A DNA stretch of 64,000 nt from NCBI GenBank assembly GCA_024663395.1, contig JANFAH010000018.1, forward strand, positions 434,001 through 498,000, written 5' to 3'. Under the pieces are notes generated by a model that ran no database searches, was not told the DNA's origin, and worked only from the letters and a program-made list of their open reading frames with translations. The stretch's first letter is position 1. Every line of letters starts with the position of its first letter. Made by a program: the position numbers and the translations under genes. Source of the DNA: Pisolithus tinctorius (taxonomy: Eukaryota; Basidiomycota; Agaricomycetes; Boletales; Pisolithaceae). This document shows, one piece after another, positions 11,735 to 23,682 of the stretch.

Positions 11735-12419
11735 TTAGTTCAGATTCGTTGTACTGTCCCATCTGCATGTCAGCACATACTGCACTAAATATACTGCTTT
11801 GCTCATTTCTGTGTGAAGCTGCAAACTACTGGACACACTTGAAGATGCACCGTGGGTCAGTGTGGCCACAGTAAGATATGGTGCATGGGGTACCACCCGA
11901 TTTGTCTTCTTTGTGCGACTTTCGACTTCTCTCAGTGGTATGTCCTTGTGGAGTGGTCTTGATGGTAGGATGTGATGGATTCTTGAAGAGAGAATGAAGG
12001 GAATGTTTATTGGGTAACTGGGGTGGTCTTTGGGTATCAATTGGAAGGAGACAGAAGGAAGACTGAAAGGAAAATGGATCAAGGGGCACACACTGACTGC
12101 ACATTCAAAGAAGAAATGCGTGGGTTGCAAGTATCTGCAGTATAGAGCAGCTGATGACAGTATCAGTGAGACTAGTAAGAGAGATAGGAGAGGCAGTGTG
12201 TTAGCTATATACTTATTTGGTGTTTTGTTATTTTTCCGGACAGTTTGTGACTTTTTGTTAGTGGTTTTTATGTTTTTGGTGTAAGGACTAGTTATCATTA
12301 GAATCACTGGACGAAACCTGGGGTGGAACAGAGGTCTCCAGATGAAACCCAGGGTAAAACAGATAAGAGGAAACAGACCAGGTTTGGTATCGGATGGAGC
12401 GAGTGGTATGTGGGTCACC
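11735..12419. other. Non-coding tail of unit F
   Basis: AT-rich on the plus strand (T-runs near 12220-12280). The long minus-strand open frame here has no recognisable motif and appears to be chance or leftover sequence. No gene supported. Confidence 0.4.
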
Positions 12420-12598
12420 CCTGCAGGGGACTTTGAATGCTGACTGTCCCCAGTCAGCATGGAAGAAGGAACGAGGGTATCAGAAGAAGCCACGGGGAGG
12501 TGGGCAAAGCTGCAGATGGAGGTATGGGTATTGTGTGAGATGAGGGTATGGGGGAATAGTGCAATGGAGAGACTGTGGATACTGGAAAGGATGGATAG

Positions 12599-14056
12599 TC
12601 AGCTGTCTGTGGCAAAAGCCTTGACATCATCATCAGTGGGGTCATCCTCAACCTCTTCAAGAAGGCAGTCTAGTTCTTCATCATCCAACCCAGTAATGCG
12701 AGTCATGGTTGCATGGGTTTGAGACCACGGGTGGTAGGGAAGTAAGCGGAATGCAGCGAAGCAGAGTTTGGAGATGGAGCCATCCAACTCAGCCAGCAGG
12801 TACAAGCCCCCAGTGGTCTGACAAAGGACAACCATCAGACCGGTGTACTGTGGTTTCGTCTTCTGGTTTAGTTCTTTCTCTACATGGGAGTTGCAAACAA
12901 GCATGAGGGTGCTGGGAGTGAAGTTATGGTCTTTAATGCAATGCTGAAAGGCAGTTTCAAATTGCTCAATAGACTGGAAGTGTGCATGGAGGACATTGCC
13001 ATGGACCTGGTCTAAGTCATCCTGACGCTTCTGTAACTGGTGTGCTTGCCAAGCAATCAGTTCTGTGGTAGTCAGCAGTGTTGCACCATCACAGGATAGG
13101 GGTAAGAGGAAGGTAGCTTCAGCAAGGTCAAATGGGAACAGCAGTTCGACACCATGTACCATGAAGTAAGGGGATAAACCCATGGATTTCAAGATGGTGA
13201 CCCACTTGGCCCAGAACACAGAGTGCGCAACGGTGTGCCAGTGGTGGTCGTCATTCTCGCAGCTCTTCATGATAGCCTCATGAACATCATAGTGGCAACG
13301 CTCTACAATGTCATTAGCCTGAGAGTTGTAAGGAGAGATATGGATGTGACAGATATGATATTGCGCAGCTAGGGCATCTAAGGCTTGGACGAATGCAGGA
13401 CTATTGTCAGTGACAATCTCAGTGAGCAGACCCCAGCAGCATAGAATGTCCTTGAAGATGAAGGACACGAGCATGGTACTATTTTCCACGCACAACATGC
13501 ACCATTTGGGATATCAGGTGAGCACGCAACGAGCCTGTACTATGTAGCAGTAGCCACTGGCTTTGGGCATCAGCATCATGTCAATGTGAGCTTTATGAAA
13601 CAGGCCCCCTATCATGGGTACAGTGGGGGGGATATGAAGCTTCTGCGTCTGGTGGATCTGGCATTCATGACAAGTGCAAACATACCACTTCACATCCTCA
13701 ACAAGAAGAGGCCACCAAAAGCAGAGGAGAAGGCACATATGAACTGTGAAGACACCCTTGTGTCCGAGGTCATCATGCACTTCTTTGATGAGACAATACT
13801 GCTTGGATTTGTCAACAACTAGCTGGTGCTGGCCATGTGGTTCCCTACGCCACAGGTTACCATCTAGGAGGAAGAAGTGGCTAGCCGAATTGAAGAAAGA
13901 GGAGTACTGCGCATCAGTAAGGTTGGGAGGTTGCTTGTGGGTTGCAAGGAATGCGCAGATCATTTCTATCTTCACTTCGCATGCCCAAGCTTTCACAGAC
14001 CATGGAATAGCAGGGTCGTCAGGGGTATCGGAAGGGTTATTAGCATCATCAGTCAC
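12599..14056 (-). pseudogene. Element G integrase
   Basis: The N-terminal zinc-binding part is readable as H-x-C-x2-C pieces (EVHDDLGHKGVF, CTCHECQIHQT, about 13800-13650). The core follows in two frames broken near 13510. The first catalytic Asp is in a degraded region; the second is in IVTDNSPAFVQAL, and the Glu is in NDIVERCHYDV. The C-terminal part has the LVLVCNSHVEKEL-type and GLYLLAELDGS-type segments. It is closely related to remnant J at 43600-44726. Confidence 0.8.
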
Positions 14057-14098
14057 AGAGAATGCAAGATAGAATGATGCAGGTGGCAGGAGGCTCGC

Positions 14099-16192
14099 CT
14101 AATGGTAAGCGGGTGGTGGTAGGGAATGGTGATCTTGACTGGAAAGTGACATAGGAGGTGGGCAGTCATTGACAACCTGTGTAGAGAAAGAGTAAAAATG
14201 GTCCAGCCAATCCTCATGGTCATCATCCTTGGGTGGGTTGAGCTCCAACCGTGGATGGCAGGACAAGCCATCAGGGCTGGCATGCCTGTCTGTGGGAATG
14301 TGGACAAGGTTGAACGAGAAGAGGACACCAGTGCGATTGATCATCACGTTAGGCTGCAGATCTGGGTTATTTATCATGCCCTTAATATACTTCGCATCTA
14401 CCTCCACAGTGAAGTTAGTGAGACTGAAGATGTATATGCATGCTGCACAGAAGAGACCATACAACTCAAGCTTGGCCTGGGAGTAGCAGCTTTCCACTTC
14501 GCTGAGGGTGATGGATCCGAAGCAACTTGGGTACCATCTGCCATCTTCACTGAGCTGGTAGAGGATGTAGCCAACTGCAATGACCAATGTGTTGACTGCT
14601 AAAATTACTTTGCAACCACACTCATAGTCAATCCTTCAGAGTGCAGGGGACTTTACGATTTCATCCTTAAGCTGTTGCATGGCAGTGCATTGCGGTTCAT
14701 CCCATGTGAATGGTACATCTTTCCACGTGAGCATGACTAGTGGCCACACAATCTTGGTGAAGTCTTTGATGAAGATGCGTAGCACACTGCAGATGCCGAG
14801 GAAACCATGAACCTGGGTGAGGTTGTGGCACTTGGGCCAGTTGCAGATCTTCTGCACTTTGCTTTCTTCAGGAACGTGACCTTTGAAGGTGCACTTGTGG
14901 CCAATGATCACAGTGGACAGAGTGGCGAGCACGAACTTCTTTGCCAAAACAGTGGCTCCAACATTCTGCAAATGCTGAAGGATGCGGTTAACGACTATAC
15001 AGTGATTCCAGATAAATTTCCAAATCCCAGGGTTCTCTAGGATAGTCTCATAGGAGCCATCTGCGCACTGATAGTGGGTGGTCTCGGATTTTACAGGGAT
15101 GTCATCTATGAAGGGCAGGGTATGGTGTGGGATCTCATCCTGGAGCACAAATGCAGTATCTCCCTGGTATACCTGTACTGCATTCACATGACCTTGCAGC
15201 AGAGTAGTAAGCCAATGTGGTCCAAGGGGGGTACTGAAGGTGGTGAGGTCGCAGGAATCCATGTGAAGTGCATGCTGGTCATACCTGGAGTAGAGGTCCA
15301 TCATCGCATACACTGTGTATCCAGCAAAGGATTCTGCAAGATGTTCTATGAAGGGCGGAACAGACACATTGCAGATGGTCACTGCATTCAGGGGCTGTAA
15401 GTCATGCACAAGGTGAAGAGACTTTCTGTCTTTCTTTACTACACAGAACCAGCAGGAGCGGTAAGCTGCTGTAGAAGGTTCATACATGCCAGACTTGATG
15501 CAATCTTTAATCATGTCTATGACTTGGGCATGTATCGCATTTGGGATAGGGATATTGCATTGGACCCAAGGTGTGTGCGGAATCATAGGAATCTTTACAG
15601 GTGGGAAATAGCATTTGTCTAGGTGTCCACACTCTGTAATGTCCCAAGTGAAGGCAGGCTCATGGACCGAGATGAGCCAAGTTATGAGTTTAAGTTCCTC
15701 CAGCCAAAGCCAATCTGCAGGATCAAGGTCAAGTTCTGCAGCCTGTTCAGCAGTGAAGTGGATGCCCAGAGCAAAGTCTGGTGGATGGGTTGGGAGTGGT
15801 TGGAGACCAGCGAGCAGATCATCAGGCAGGCTGCCCACGATGTGGTATTCCTCCACCATCAGGGCAGGTACTGTCCGAACCTTCTTGGCAACTGGCTTGT
15901 AAATGAGAGTGCAAACTGTGGGATCTAGTTGATAAATGCTGTCGAAAGCAGCTATAGCAGAGGGGTTTAGTATTGTCTGAGTGGAAGAGAGGAAAGCGAA
16001 AGCAGGTGAGGGTATTCCAGTGGGTATGTTCTGTGGTATGAGTGCTGCGGGTGAAGGGAAGTTCATTGAGGTGAAGGCTAGAGATGAGACTGTGGGACTG
16101 AGGAACAGATAACAGCGGCTAAACAGAAAACAGGACGTCTTAGTAGGCTCTCCCCAACTGTTTGGTGGATCATCGATATTCAAAAACCCCAT
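14099..16192 (-). pseudogene. Element G reverse transcriptase and RNase H
   Basis: A 518-codon open frame (16192-14636) carries the RT. The finger region ends with SGMYEPSTAAYRSCWFCVVKK; the palm motifs are LHLVHDLQPLNAVT and YAMMDLYSRYDQ; the catalytic box is FIDDIPV (Phe in place of Tyr in YxDD). The connection leads into an RNase H domain in a second frame (14587-14099), where a DxxG-type start is degraded but YSQAKLELYGLF and EVDAKYIKGM are readable. A frameshift lies near 14600. It would have copied element RNA to DNA. Confidence 0.8.
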
Positions 16193-17658
16193 TCAACTAT
16201 ACTCTGGTGACTATGGCAGTGCTTGCCACATTTACAGTGCGGACAGCCCTCGTGCCACAGGCATGTGGGCAGAGTGTATTCATGGCCGTTGTTCAGGTCT
16301 TGGAGGGTGATCCACTGTCTGCCATCGGGATAATCATTTGTTACTGCACTCATAAGGCAGATGAACAGATGTCTGAGGAGCATGTCGAAGTTGGCATGTT
16401 CAATTACTTGAACCTGCAGCATGACTGGCCTGGCTCCGAAGTCGAGTTTCAGGTTCTCTAGAATGCCTACAGTAGTGTCTTTAGACATATTAGCAGATGT
16501 CATGGTCATCAGATGATCACAGTGCAATGGAAGCCTGATCTTTTCCCAAACATGCCTAGGCATGGCAACGATTTCCAAACTGGAATCTAGTACACAATTG
16601 ATGGTGACATCGGTCCCAGGGACCTTGGCTTCGATGCAGCGGAGTGGCAGAGTGTGGTGAGCTATGATCGAGCCATCATCACTGCAGATAACATGGTCTC
16701 CGTATTCACAATGGTTCTTTGAGGATCGCAGCCAGTCAGCTCATTCACTTGTACTCCTTCCTCATCATCGCTATGAACTACCTCAATCTCATTTGTGGTG
16801 ACATGTTTTGCCATGGTGATGTCTCTGAACTGTTTGCAAAACTCTGGGGCTACTGCAAATAATTCTTTGACTGGCAAAGCAATACTGGTTTCGAGTATGC
16901 ACTCCACAATACACTTGGGCATGGCTTCATCTTCAAGAGGGAACGAGTAACGATACTGGTTTTGATTGCGAGCTGCTGGGTACAGTGTCTGTGGCAGAAC
17001 AACTGCTGCAGGAACGGGATCCTTGTGCATGGGCATCAGAGCCAGATTAGTCAGAGGAACATATGGTTTTGTAGCAGTGGACAATGGTGCAGGTGCAGAG
17101 GACTCAGATGCCTGGCGAGTGGCACACAAACTTTGAACACCAGGGGAAATAATTTCCTCTTCGACAGTGGCTGCATGTGGGTCGACTCATGGAGGGTTGG
17201 CAGGACATGCCATGGGTCGAGCTGCAATCCCAACTCCATCAAAGCAGGCTTTCTTTCCATGGGGAATGACTGCTCCCTTGTTACCTTTATCTGCTTGGTA
17301 GGTAGCCCAAGCTTAAGCGACATACGCTTGGAAGTCAGGGTCAGCCAAGTCTGCGATGGGTCCATCGACACCTTGGACAGTGTTTAAGAAGGCAGAAGGC
17401 TGGATCTCCAACTGTACATCGACTTTGGGATGAGCAATGCAGAAGAGGTTAGCGGTGCCTTGTGCGGCTGCGTTGCACAGAGCAGCGGGAGTCACAGTGT
17501 GCATGCTGGCCTGGTCTCTGTCAGCCATGACACAGTCAACAGCCTCTCTCAGTGAGTTACATTCAGGGAAATGTGGGATTCGGCTCCCATCTGCCAGATA
17601 GAGACAGTTGTCTGTACCTCTCAGGATCTTACCAGCATGGATATAAACTTCAATGAGT
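16180..17658 (-). pseudogene. Element G Gag C-terminus, linker and aspartic protease
   Basis: The reading frame that H interrupted resumes at the right edge. A variable linker spans about 16662-17528. A retropepsin-like domain follows (about 16180-16660), with VLDSS holding the catalytic Asp (DSS instead of the usual DSG) and a downstream FD-LL-R pattern. Frames shift at about 17320 and 17100. The protease would have cut the polyprotein. Confidence 0.65.
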
Positions 17659-17662
17659 GCGC

Positions 17663-18125
17663 TGTAGGAATAGGTAATATAGATATACCTAGAAATAGTA
17701 ATTGTCAGTAATGGGCGAGTTTAGTGCTCGACCCAAAAGGGAGGTTCTCTCTGGAGAAAGAAGTGTAGTAAAAAAGTAAAAAATGCGAACTAGAAAAAAA
17801 AGATACTTAGCTGTGCCTGTCTAATACTCTTGCCAGTCCTCCTGGCACTTTGGGTACTCCCCAAAGTAATAATTCTAACTTCGAAAACTTGCCAAAATGC
17901 GAGACTAAATCACCCTACTACTGAGGGCCTGTGACATGTATTGGTTCTATGGTAAACTGAACTCGCGCGAACACAGCACGTGTGCTTAGTCAGCAACGTG
18001 GCTGCTCGCCACCAAGTCCAGGGGTACAAACACAAAAACAAAGGCAAGAAATAAAACAAGTCCTTCCACCCCTAAACTCCTGACCAAGATGGATTCTCCT
18101 AGGGAACTCGAACTTGTTCCCTACA
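17663..18125 (-). repeat. 3' LTR of element H
   Basis: It begins TGTAGGAATAGG (plus reading) and ends TTCCCTACA. It matches 23683-24143 nearly throughout, including the distinctive segment GGGTACTCCCCAAAGTAAT. Confidence 0.85.
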
Positions 18126-19028
18126 TCCGAGGGGTGGTTTAGAATTCGACCGTCCTCAGTCGCTCTCCTCCTCGCATGAACATCCTCATCCTCGCACCTG
18201 CTTCCCTCGACCTCACCACATATCCTCATGCCCTTCAAACACAACTCTTCGCCCCTAACCTCCTCACTACTTGAACATGACCCCCTTCCTTCCCAAAACA
18301 CGCTCCTGATCTCGCTGAACAACCCTCTTCATCCTCAAAACCTTTCACCCTTGAACACAACCCTTTCCACCTACAGAGCGCCACCTGGCCTCTCGAACAC
18401 ACACCCTGCCTCTCGAACACTCCCCTCAAGGCCCAAACCTCGAACCAAAAGATGACGGAGATAATCTCCAGGCAAGCGAACAAGTGAGTAACAAATCGAG
18501 TGCAGAGCGAGTCAATGACAGCTCTTCGAGGCACGGTCTTTGTGCGAAACAGTAACAGAGTGTAATGCAGCTCTGCGGCTGGTACAGCGGATGCTGGCCC
18601 TCTACGAGGCAGCTCGAAGACGTATATATGTACCTAAAACAAATCTCGATCAGTCATGTATTTACTATCCTTATATGCATATGTGCTCTCGACTACTGCT
18701 CGTCCTTAAGATGATTTAGCACCAAGAAAAACAATGGAACTCGAAACTATAAGTCGGGGTGAGTAGAATCACCCAAAGGTTAGCACGACTCGGTTGAACA
18801 ACGTCGCTCGAAGCAAAACTCATTTTTAAAGAAAACTATATATCGACACGCTCACCGGGACCCTTGCCTCATTCACTTGTCCCATTCCTATTTTCACAGC
18901 CTCGACTCCCTGTGCATGTGCGCACTTGATTTTCTCGTACTTTGTCTGGCACTTCGCCTGGTGGCCAAAGCCCTGTGCTAAGTGTCGCTGAGCGACCTCG
19001 AGTTGCCTGTCTTCGTTCGCCATTATCT
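18126..19028. other. Element H internal region without a recognised gene
   Basis: CpG-containing sequence between the 3' LTR and the repeat array. Short open frames exist on both strands but none carries a recognisable motif. It starts with CCGAGGGGTGG next to the LTR. Confidence 0.4.
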
Positions 19029-21500
19029 CGACCCTAGATACAAAGTATTTTGGCATAGTATACATTCGAATCATAATAAAAGATATCACCTTAAGTCTGT
19101 ACATTCTCGCATCTCCTTCGTTGATAGGTCTTCAACTCCGACGGGTGCAGGCACTAAGTTCACTCGAAGGTTCATTGATACTCTGTAAAAATTTGCGTTC
19201 CGTTGTGTATCCCATCGCAACTTCAAACCTCGCCTTCGTGTTGCTATTCGTGCTAAGTCTTGTGTGCAAGTCCACCGAGTCGCTTCGAGCTTGTTTCTTG
19301 TGGCACTTCGTGGCTGTCGTACTTGCAGTGCTGTAAGTCGATGCATTCTTTCTTCCAAGTCGTCGTTCACTCTAGAATAATGTACTTGTAAGTAAAAAGT
19401 TGCGCGACTAAAATAGAAACTTGGGCCATCGTGCTCAGTGCCCATGTCTGTCAGATCTCGTATCTCCGAGGACCGCTGCTGTAGGCTGAGCTGTAGTTGT
19501 CGCACCAGTCTTGCCATACACCCGCGTGACATCTGCTCGTAGATTGTCGTAGGCTCTCGCATCACGACCCCTGCTTGTCGTAGATAACCGTCTTCCCTGG
19601 AACAATGAAGATGTAAGTGAAACATCCTAAAATCAAAACACAACTTCGAGCGTTCAAGCTCGGTGGTCTCTATCATGCATCATTGCCTTCTGACGATTGT
19701 TCCTGCCTCGCATAGCCTTCGATCTATATCAAATGTCATCGTTGTCGCTCTAGTCGTTGTCGTTGCTCTTGTCATACTTCCGTTCAATCTTTGGTCATAG
19801 TTCATCCTAGATTCTTGAACCACGACTGCTGTTCGACGTAGACACTCGTCTTCCCCGGCAGTCTCTGTCGTGCCCCATTTCCTTCGGACGGCTTTTCTTG
19901 CCTCGCGCGGCCTTCAATCTGCGTTAAAAGCTGTTATCATCGCCAGTAACCGCCATAGCTTCTGTACTATATTCTGTAGAAGTTCATGTTCCCTGAAACA
20001 CGGTAGCTGTAAGTAAAATGGCTTGAAGAAAAAGCTAAAACTTGGGCCTTCGAGCCCACTCGGCGTGGTCTCTACACATCTTGCCACGACTTCGACTCTC
20101 TCTGGTGTGTCGTTATTCGTAGTAAGTCTTGCGTGCAAGTCCGTAGAGTCGGTTCTAACTTTTCTCTTGCAGCTTCCCTTGGTCGTTGTGCCTGTCGCAC
20201 TGTAACTCGACACATTCTATCTTTGAAGTCATCATCTACCCTAGAATAGTGTAATCATAAGTATAAAGCCACACAACTGAAATAAAAACTTGGGCCGTTG
20301 TGTTCAGCACTCGTGCTTGTCGGATGTCGCATCTTCAACGACTGCTGTCGTAGATCGAACTGTAGTCCTCGCACTCGTTTCGCGGTACGTCTGAGTGTCT
20401 TCCATTCATAGTCCTTTGTAGATTCTTGCGCCGCGATTGCACTTCATCGTAGGTATCTCTCTACCCTAGAACAACGAAGATGTAAGTAGAGTATACTGAA
20501 ACGAACACGAAACCTTGAGCCGCCAAGCTCATTGTTCGTCTCCACCATGCCTCTTATCCATCGAACGGCTGTTCCAGCATCGTGCAGCTTCGATCCACAT
20601 CGGGTTTTGTCGTCGCCATTCGTACTACTGCCATCGTCGCCAGCAGGTGTTGCTCCTCCTCTTCGCCTTCACCCTCGAACAGCTCCTTCTCTTCTTCAAT
20701 CTCGCACTGTGACATTAGCGCTCCTTCCCTCGGGTACTGTACCTGTTCTCCCCACTCGTCGTAACCTTCGACCGTACCGATCTTGCATATCCGTTCTGTA
20801 TCCTGAGTCCTGTTGACATGTAGTACTTGCACCACGCTACTCTTGCCTTCGTTTGGAGCTCCTGTCACCACCTGTAGTCGTTCGTACTTCCTTCGTACTT
20901 CGAAATGTGACCCTCCTTGTCCGTAGTTATTGCGTACTCTAGAAGAACGTAGCTGTGAGCAAAATAATACGAAATAAAGGCAAAATCTTGAGCTGTCGAG
21001 TGCAGCACTCAAGATCCTTCGGCTATCTCCCTGTTGAGGGACTTTTCTCGCCTCGGTACGCCATCCATCGATGTCAAAACCCAGTAGTGTCGTATTTAGA
21101 TCGCTCAGGTGTTGCCGCATGCGCTGCGCAACTGCGTGAAATGCTTCATCGGGTGCCTTATCACTTCGTCCTGCTCGCCCACCCCACTCGTAGTAGCTTG
21201 GTCGTACTGCGTCGCATATCTTCTTCTTGATGGTCCGCTGACTTTCCTCGTAGGTTGTCATAGCTCCTTGTATCACAGTCATTGTCCGTCGTAGATATCC
21301 GGCTTCCTCAATATCTGCACTCGTCGTGCCCCATTCCCATTGAATGGCCGTTCTATCCTCACGTGGCCTTCGATCTGTGCTGAGCATCGTTGTCGTCTCT
21401 CGTATTGCAGTCGCTGTTCGTCGTAGACAGCTGGCTTCCCTAGAATAACGTAGACATAAGTAAAACATTTCAAAATCAAAACGAACCTCCGAGCCATCAA
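19029..21500 (-). repeat. Array of diverged modules with intron-like junctions in element H
   Basis: About eight copies of a motif occur at roughly 19029, 19368, 19594, 19985, 20230, 20461, 20935 and 21447. On the minus strand each reads ACTTACATCTTCGTTGTTCTAG-GG with variations: a branch-site-like CTTAC, 13-14 nt, then TAG or CAG. Each is preceded by a partly conserved block GGCYCAAG. Spacing varies from about 225 to 510 bp. One copy near 19029 lacks the CTTAC. Function unknown. Confidence 0.55.
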
Positions 21501-22710
21501 GCTCGGTATCCGTGCTCCCAGTGCCTTGTCTCCACAGAATGCCTCTCCCTATCTCATATGGCTGTCGCCCTGCGCTAAGTGAAGTTGTTGTCATCTTCAC
21601 TGTCACTCGGTTTGATGCTGTTGTCGCTTTTGCTGCTGTCGCCATCACTCGTAACTGCGGTACCTTGCACGTGGTAGGTCGTTCGCCCCTTTCTTCATAT
21701 CCGTTGATCACCACGATCTTGCGTAGTCGGTCTATAACTCTAGAGTTGTCAGTATGTAGTATTACTTGAGTACATGCGGCCACAACGTGCTCAGCGGTCA
21801 CGTGACTCTGCTTAGTCAACATTGCAGGACTTTCTGCGCAAGTCCTAATACTGAGTGCGCACGTCGATTCGCTCGATGAATCCTCAAATAAAATATATAT
21901 TGCTGGCACCACACTGCTGTGGAACATTTCAAGTGCGAGGCCGTCCACCCTCGCTGTGTGCTTCAACATTTCGATTTGCAAAACTTCTTCCGGCAGCTTC
22001 CTTTGTATAATGAGCCTCGATGGCTCCTCGATCTGAATTCTTCTTGCAACAACCTTCATCTCGACATGACTTATGCGCTGCAGCACCCTGTGTGAGTCAA
22101 CAATCTCTTCATACACAAACCTTTTCGCTTCGAGACTGGCTGCAGGTGTTTCGAGCCCTTCGACTTCAACTCCTGTGGGCTTCGGGTGTTCTTCAAGCCT
22201 TTCGGCTTCGAACTCGAGTGGAATCTTTGACCTGAATAGGTCGTCGGTTAACTGATGCGTATTTCTGCTGACTGCAGGAACTCCGAGGTCGCTCCTTTCA
22301 CTGCCTCGACCTCTTAGGTAGGACTCCTGTAGTGACACACCAGTAGCCATCAGAGAAACTCGATACGAACAAAAAGAAAAACCCCTTTGAGTGTTGTAAT
22401 TCGCTTCAAATTTGAATGGGACTTTTGTTGTGAATGGTTCCTCCACCAATGCAGGTTCGACTTGCTCGAGTTCTACTGCTTCCTGTAACTCAGTAGTCAG
22501 TATTCTGTTTGTACTCAAGGAAAACTCTCCCGTCTCAAAACAGGTTGCTGCGGCTGCTTTGACGAGCCTGGCAGGGCTTCGGTCTTCACTCTTTGTCTTC
22601 TCGGATGAACTTGGTGGCTGCGTGCGACTTGTCGAAACTAACTTCGGTACTTTCTCGCACTCTATGTACCTTGATAACTCTGTAGATCCCTGTACACTGG
22701 ACGTCAGCAA
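20554..22710 (-). CDS. Long open frame of element H, low-complexity protein with repeats
   Basis: 718 codons are open on the minus strand, rich in Arg, Glu, Thr and Val. No enzymatic motif is recognised. Its C-terminal half contains diverged copies of a module with an F-x-F-x-M-F-x-L-like start and a YLRR-TAT-RE-TT-like continuation, which reappears downstream in other frames (19086-19676, 19914-20213, 21279-21500). Length and openness may reflect high GC/CpG content rather than selection. It could be an accessory protein of the element or a spurious frame over a repeat array. Confidence 0.3.
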   Translation of the reverse strand: MLTSSVQGSTELSRYIECEKVPKLVSTSRTQPPSSSEKTKSEDRSPARLVKAAAATCFETGEFSLSTNRILTTELQEAVELEQVEPALVEEPFTTKVPFKFEANYNTQRGFSFCSYRVSLMATGVSLQESYLRGRGSERSDLGVPAVSRNTHQLTDDLFRSKIPLEFEAERLEEHPKPTGVEVEGLETPAASLEAKRFVYEEIVDSHRVLQRISHVEMKVVARRIQIEEPSRLIIQRKLPEEVLQIEMLKHTARVDGLALEMFHSSVVPAIYILFEDSSSESTCALSIRTCAESPAMLTKQSHVTAEHVVAACTQVILHTDNSRVIDRLRKIVVINGYEERGERPTTCKVPQLRVMATAAKATTASNRVTVKMTTTSLSAGRQPYEIGRGILWRQGTGSTDTELDGSEVRFDFEMFYLCLRYSREASCLRRTATAIRETTTMLSTDRRPREDRTAIQWEWGTTSADIEEAGYLRRTMTVIQGAMTTYEESQRTIKKKICDAVRPSYYEWGGRAGRSDKAPDEAFHAVAQRMRQHLSDLNTTLLGFDIDGWRTEARKVPQQGDSRRILSAALDSSRFCLYFVLFCSQLRSSRVRNNYGQGGSHFEVRRKYERLQVVTGAPNEGKSSVVQVLHVNRTQDTERICKIGTVEGYDEWGEQVQYPREGALMSQCEIEEEKELFEGEGEEEEQHLLATMAVVRMATTKPDVDRSCTMLEQPFDG

Positions 22711-22848
22711 GTCCTGTGTAGCTGTAGGCGGAAAACACTTCGTAGATAGATGTTGCCTGCCTGAACTCGATTCTGGGTCACTTCGTGGCTCATAGTAGTC
22801 TCCCGCGCTTGTTTGTGCTTGCTCCGAGCGAAATCCTTTGTGTAGTAG

Positions 22849-23600
22849 TCATGTTGCTGTGTATGTTACTTGCTCCATGGGCCATGGATCGTCCGAGTGT
22901 CGCCATCGATTGTTGTGTCGCATTTTCCGAATAATTTCGTGCTGGAATTCCTTGTCGAAGCCTTGTACATAGAGGTCTTCGAGCTCATCAGCCTCAAGTT
23001 GCTTCGAAACCCGTAGAAACATTGCTAAATCTAGAAAATAGAGTCTGTAGTTCATCAGTTCTTCCTCTGTATGAATTTCTCTTCTTGCCTGGCTGTCGAC
23101 GAGGCCGTAAAGGCCATTCCTCGAGTACTTTTGATCCATTTTCCGGGATCCAGGATACAAACGCGCAATGGCCACCACGAATTCAGGCCAACTCAGCTGA
23201 TCTTCGATGAATTCGTACCATGAGTCCGAGACTTCGCTGCTTGCATACCAGCAAACCCATTTCGCCCATTCTTGGTCATCGAAGCAATTCTCGTGCTCGC
23301 AAAGACTTCAAACCTCTTCGAAATACCTAAAAAGGTCAGATGCATACCCCGAGAACCGTGGTGCATCCTTCGAATGCCTTGGTGGCATTCCCTCGAGTTC
23401 TCTCGGCGCATTCTCACGACTTCTTCGCAGAAATTCAACTATTAATTTGCCTTCGGACTTGCTTCTCAGCTCGAGTGATCTTCGACTTAGATACTTGCTT
23501 GACATTTGCTGCTCGAAAAATAACTCTGAAAATTTCCCAAATTCCTGAGTGTAGATGGTAGCTAGAATCAAGACTCTGAACACTTAGCTTGTCCAAGTCA
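22849..23600 (-). pseudogene. Gag-like fragment of element H
   Basis: The minus frame 23178-22849 reads a pattern seen in retrotransposon Gag domains: LYPGSRKMDQKYSRNGLYGL, then MNYRLYFLDLAMFL, then LYVQGFDKEFQHEIIRKM, ending with a DDPWPMEQV segment. This matches the layout of the element G Gag (WYPGCKGDD..., FLNGFPRAIADCI...). Upstream frames (to about 23600) hold the N-terminal part in broken form. It may package element H RNA or be a relic. No zinc knuckle is visible. Confidence 0.6.
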
Positions 23601-23660
23601 ACCCAGCAAAAACTTCGTTCGGTGATAAAGCGGTGGCTTCTTTCCCCAAATTGGACAGAA

Positions 23661-23681
23661 CCCCCCTCGCGGTGGGCTCCA
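23661..23681 (-). promoter_or_regulatory. tRNA primer-binding site of element H
   Basis: On the minus strand, TGGAGCCCACCGCGAGGG follows the 5' LTR by one base. It equals the site of element G except for CGCG versus CACA, a CpG-decay pattern. This implies the same tRNA primer. Confidence 0.7.
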
Positions 23682-23682
23682 G

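Larger units (their letters stand above)
10358..12458 (+). other. Unit F: antisense insert in element G flanked by 39-bp direct repeats
   Basis: A segment of about 38-39 bp occurs at 10358-10395 and again at 12420-12458: CCTGY-GGGGACTT, then a stem-loop GCTGAC(C)...GTCAGC. Between them lies about 2.0 kb carrying a gene on the plus strand, opposite to element G. The left copy abuts the G 3' LTR; the right copy follows the G integrase. This looks like an insertion with an unusually long flanking duplication, or a rearranged 3' end of G. Confidence 0.55.

Noticed and set aside
11735..12493. 252-codon minus-strand frame as a gene
   Set aside because: Low-complexity, T-rich template with no motif; it spans the unit F tail and a direct repeat.
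15074..15928. Plus-strand frames over 14198-15928
   Set aside because: These mirror the RT of element G on the opposite strand and carry no independent signal.
20554..22710. 718-codon open frame as an ordinary host gene
   Set aside because: It lies wholly between the two LTRs of element H, overlaps a diverged repeat array and has no known domain; kept only as a low-confidence element frame.
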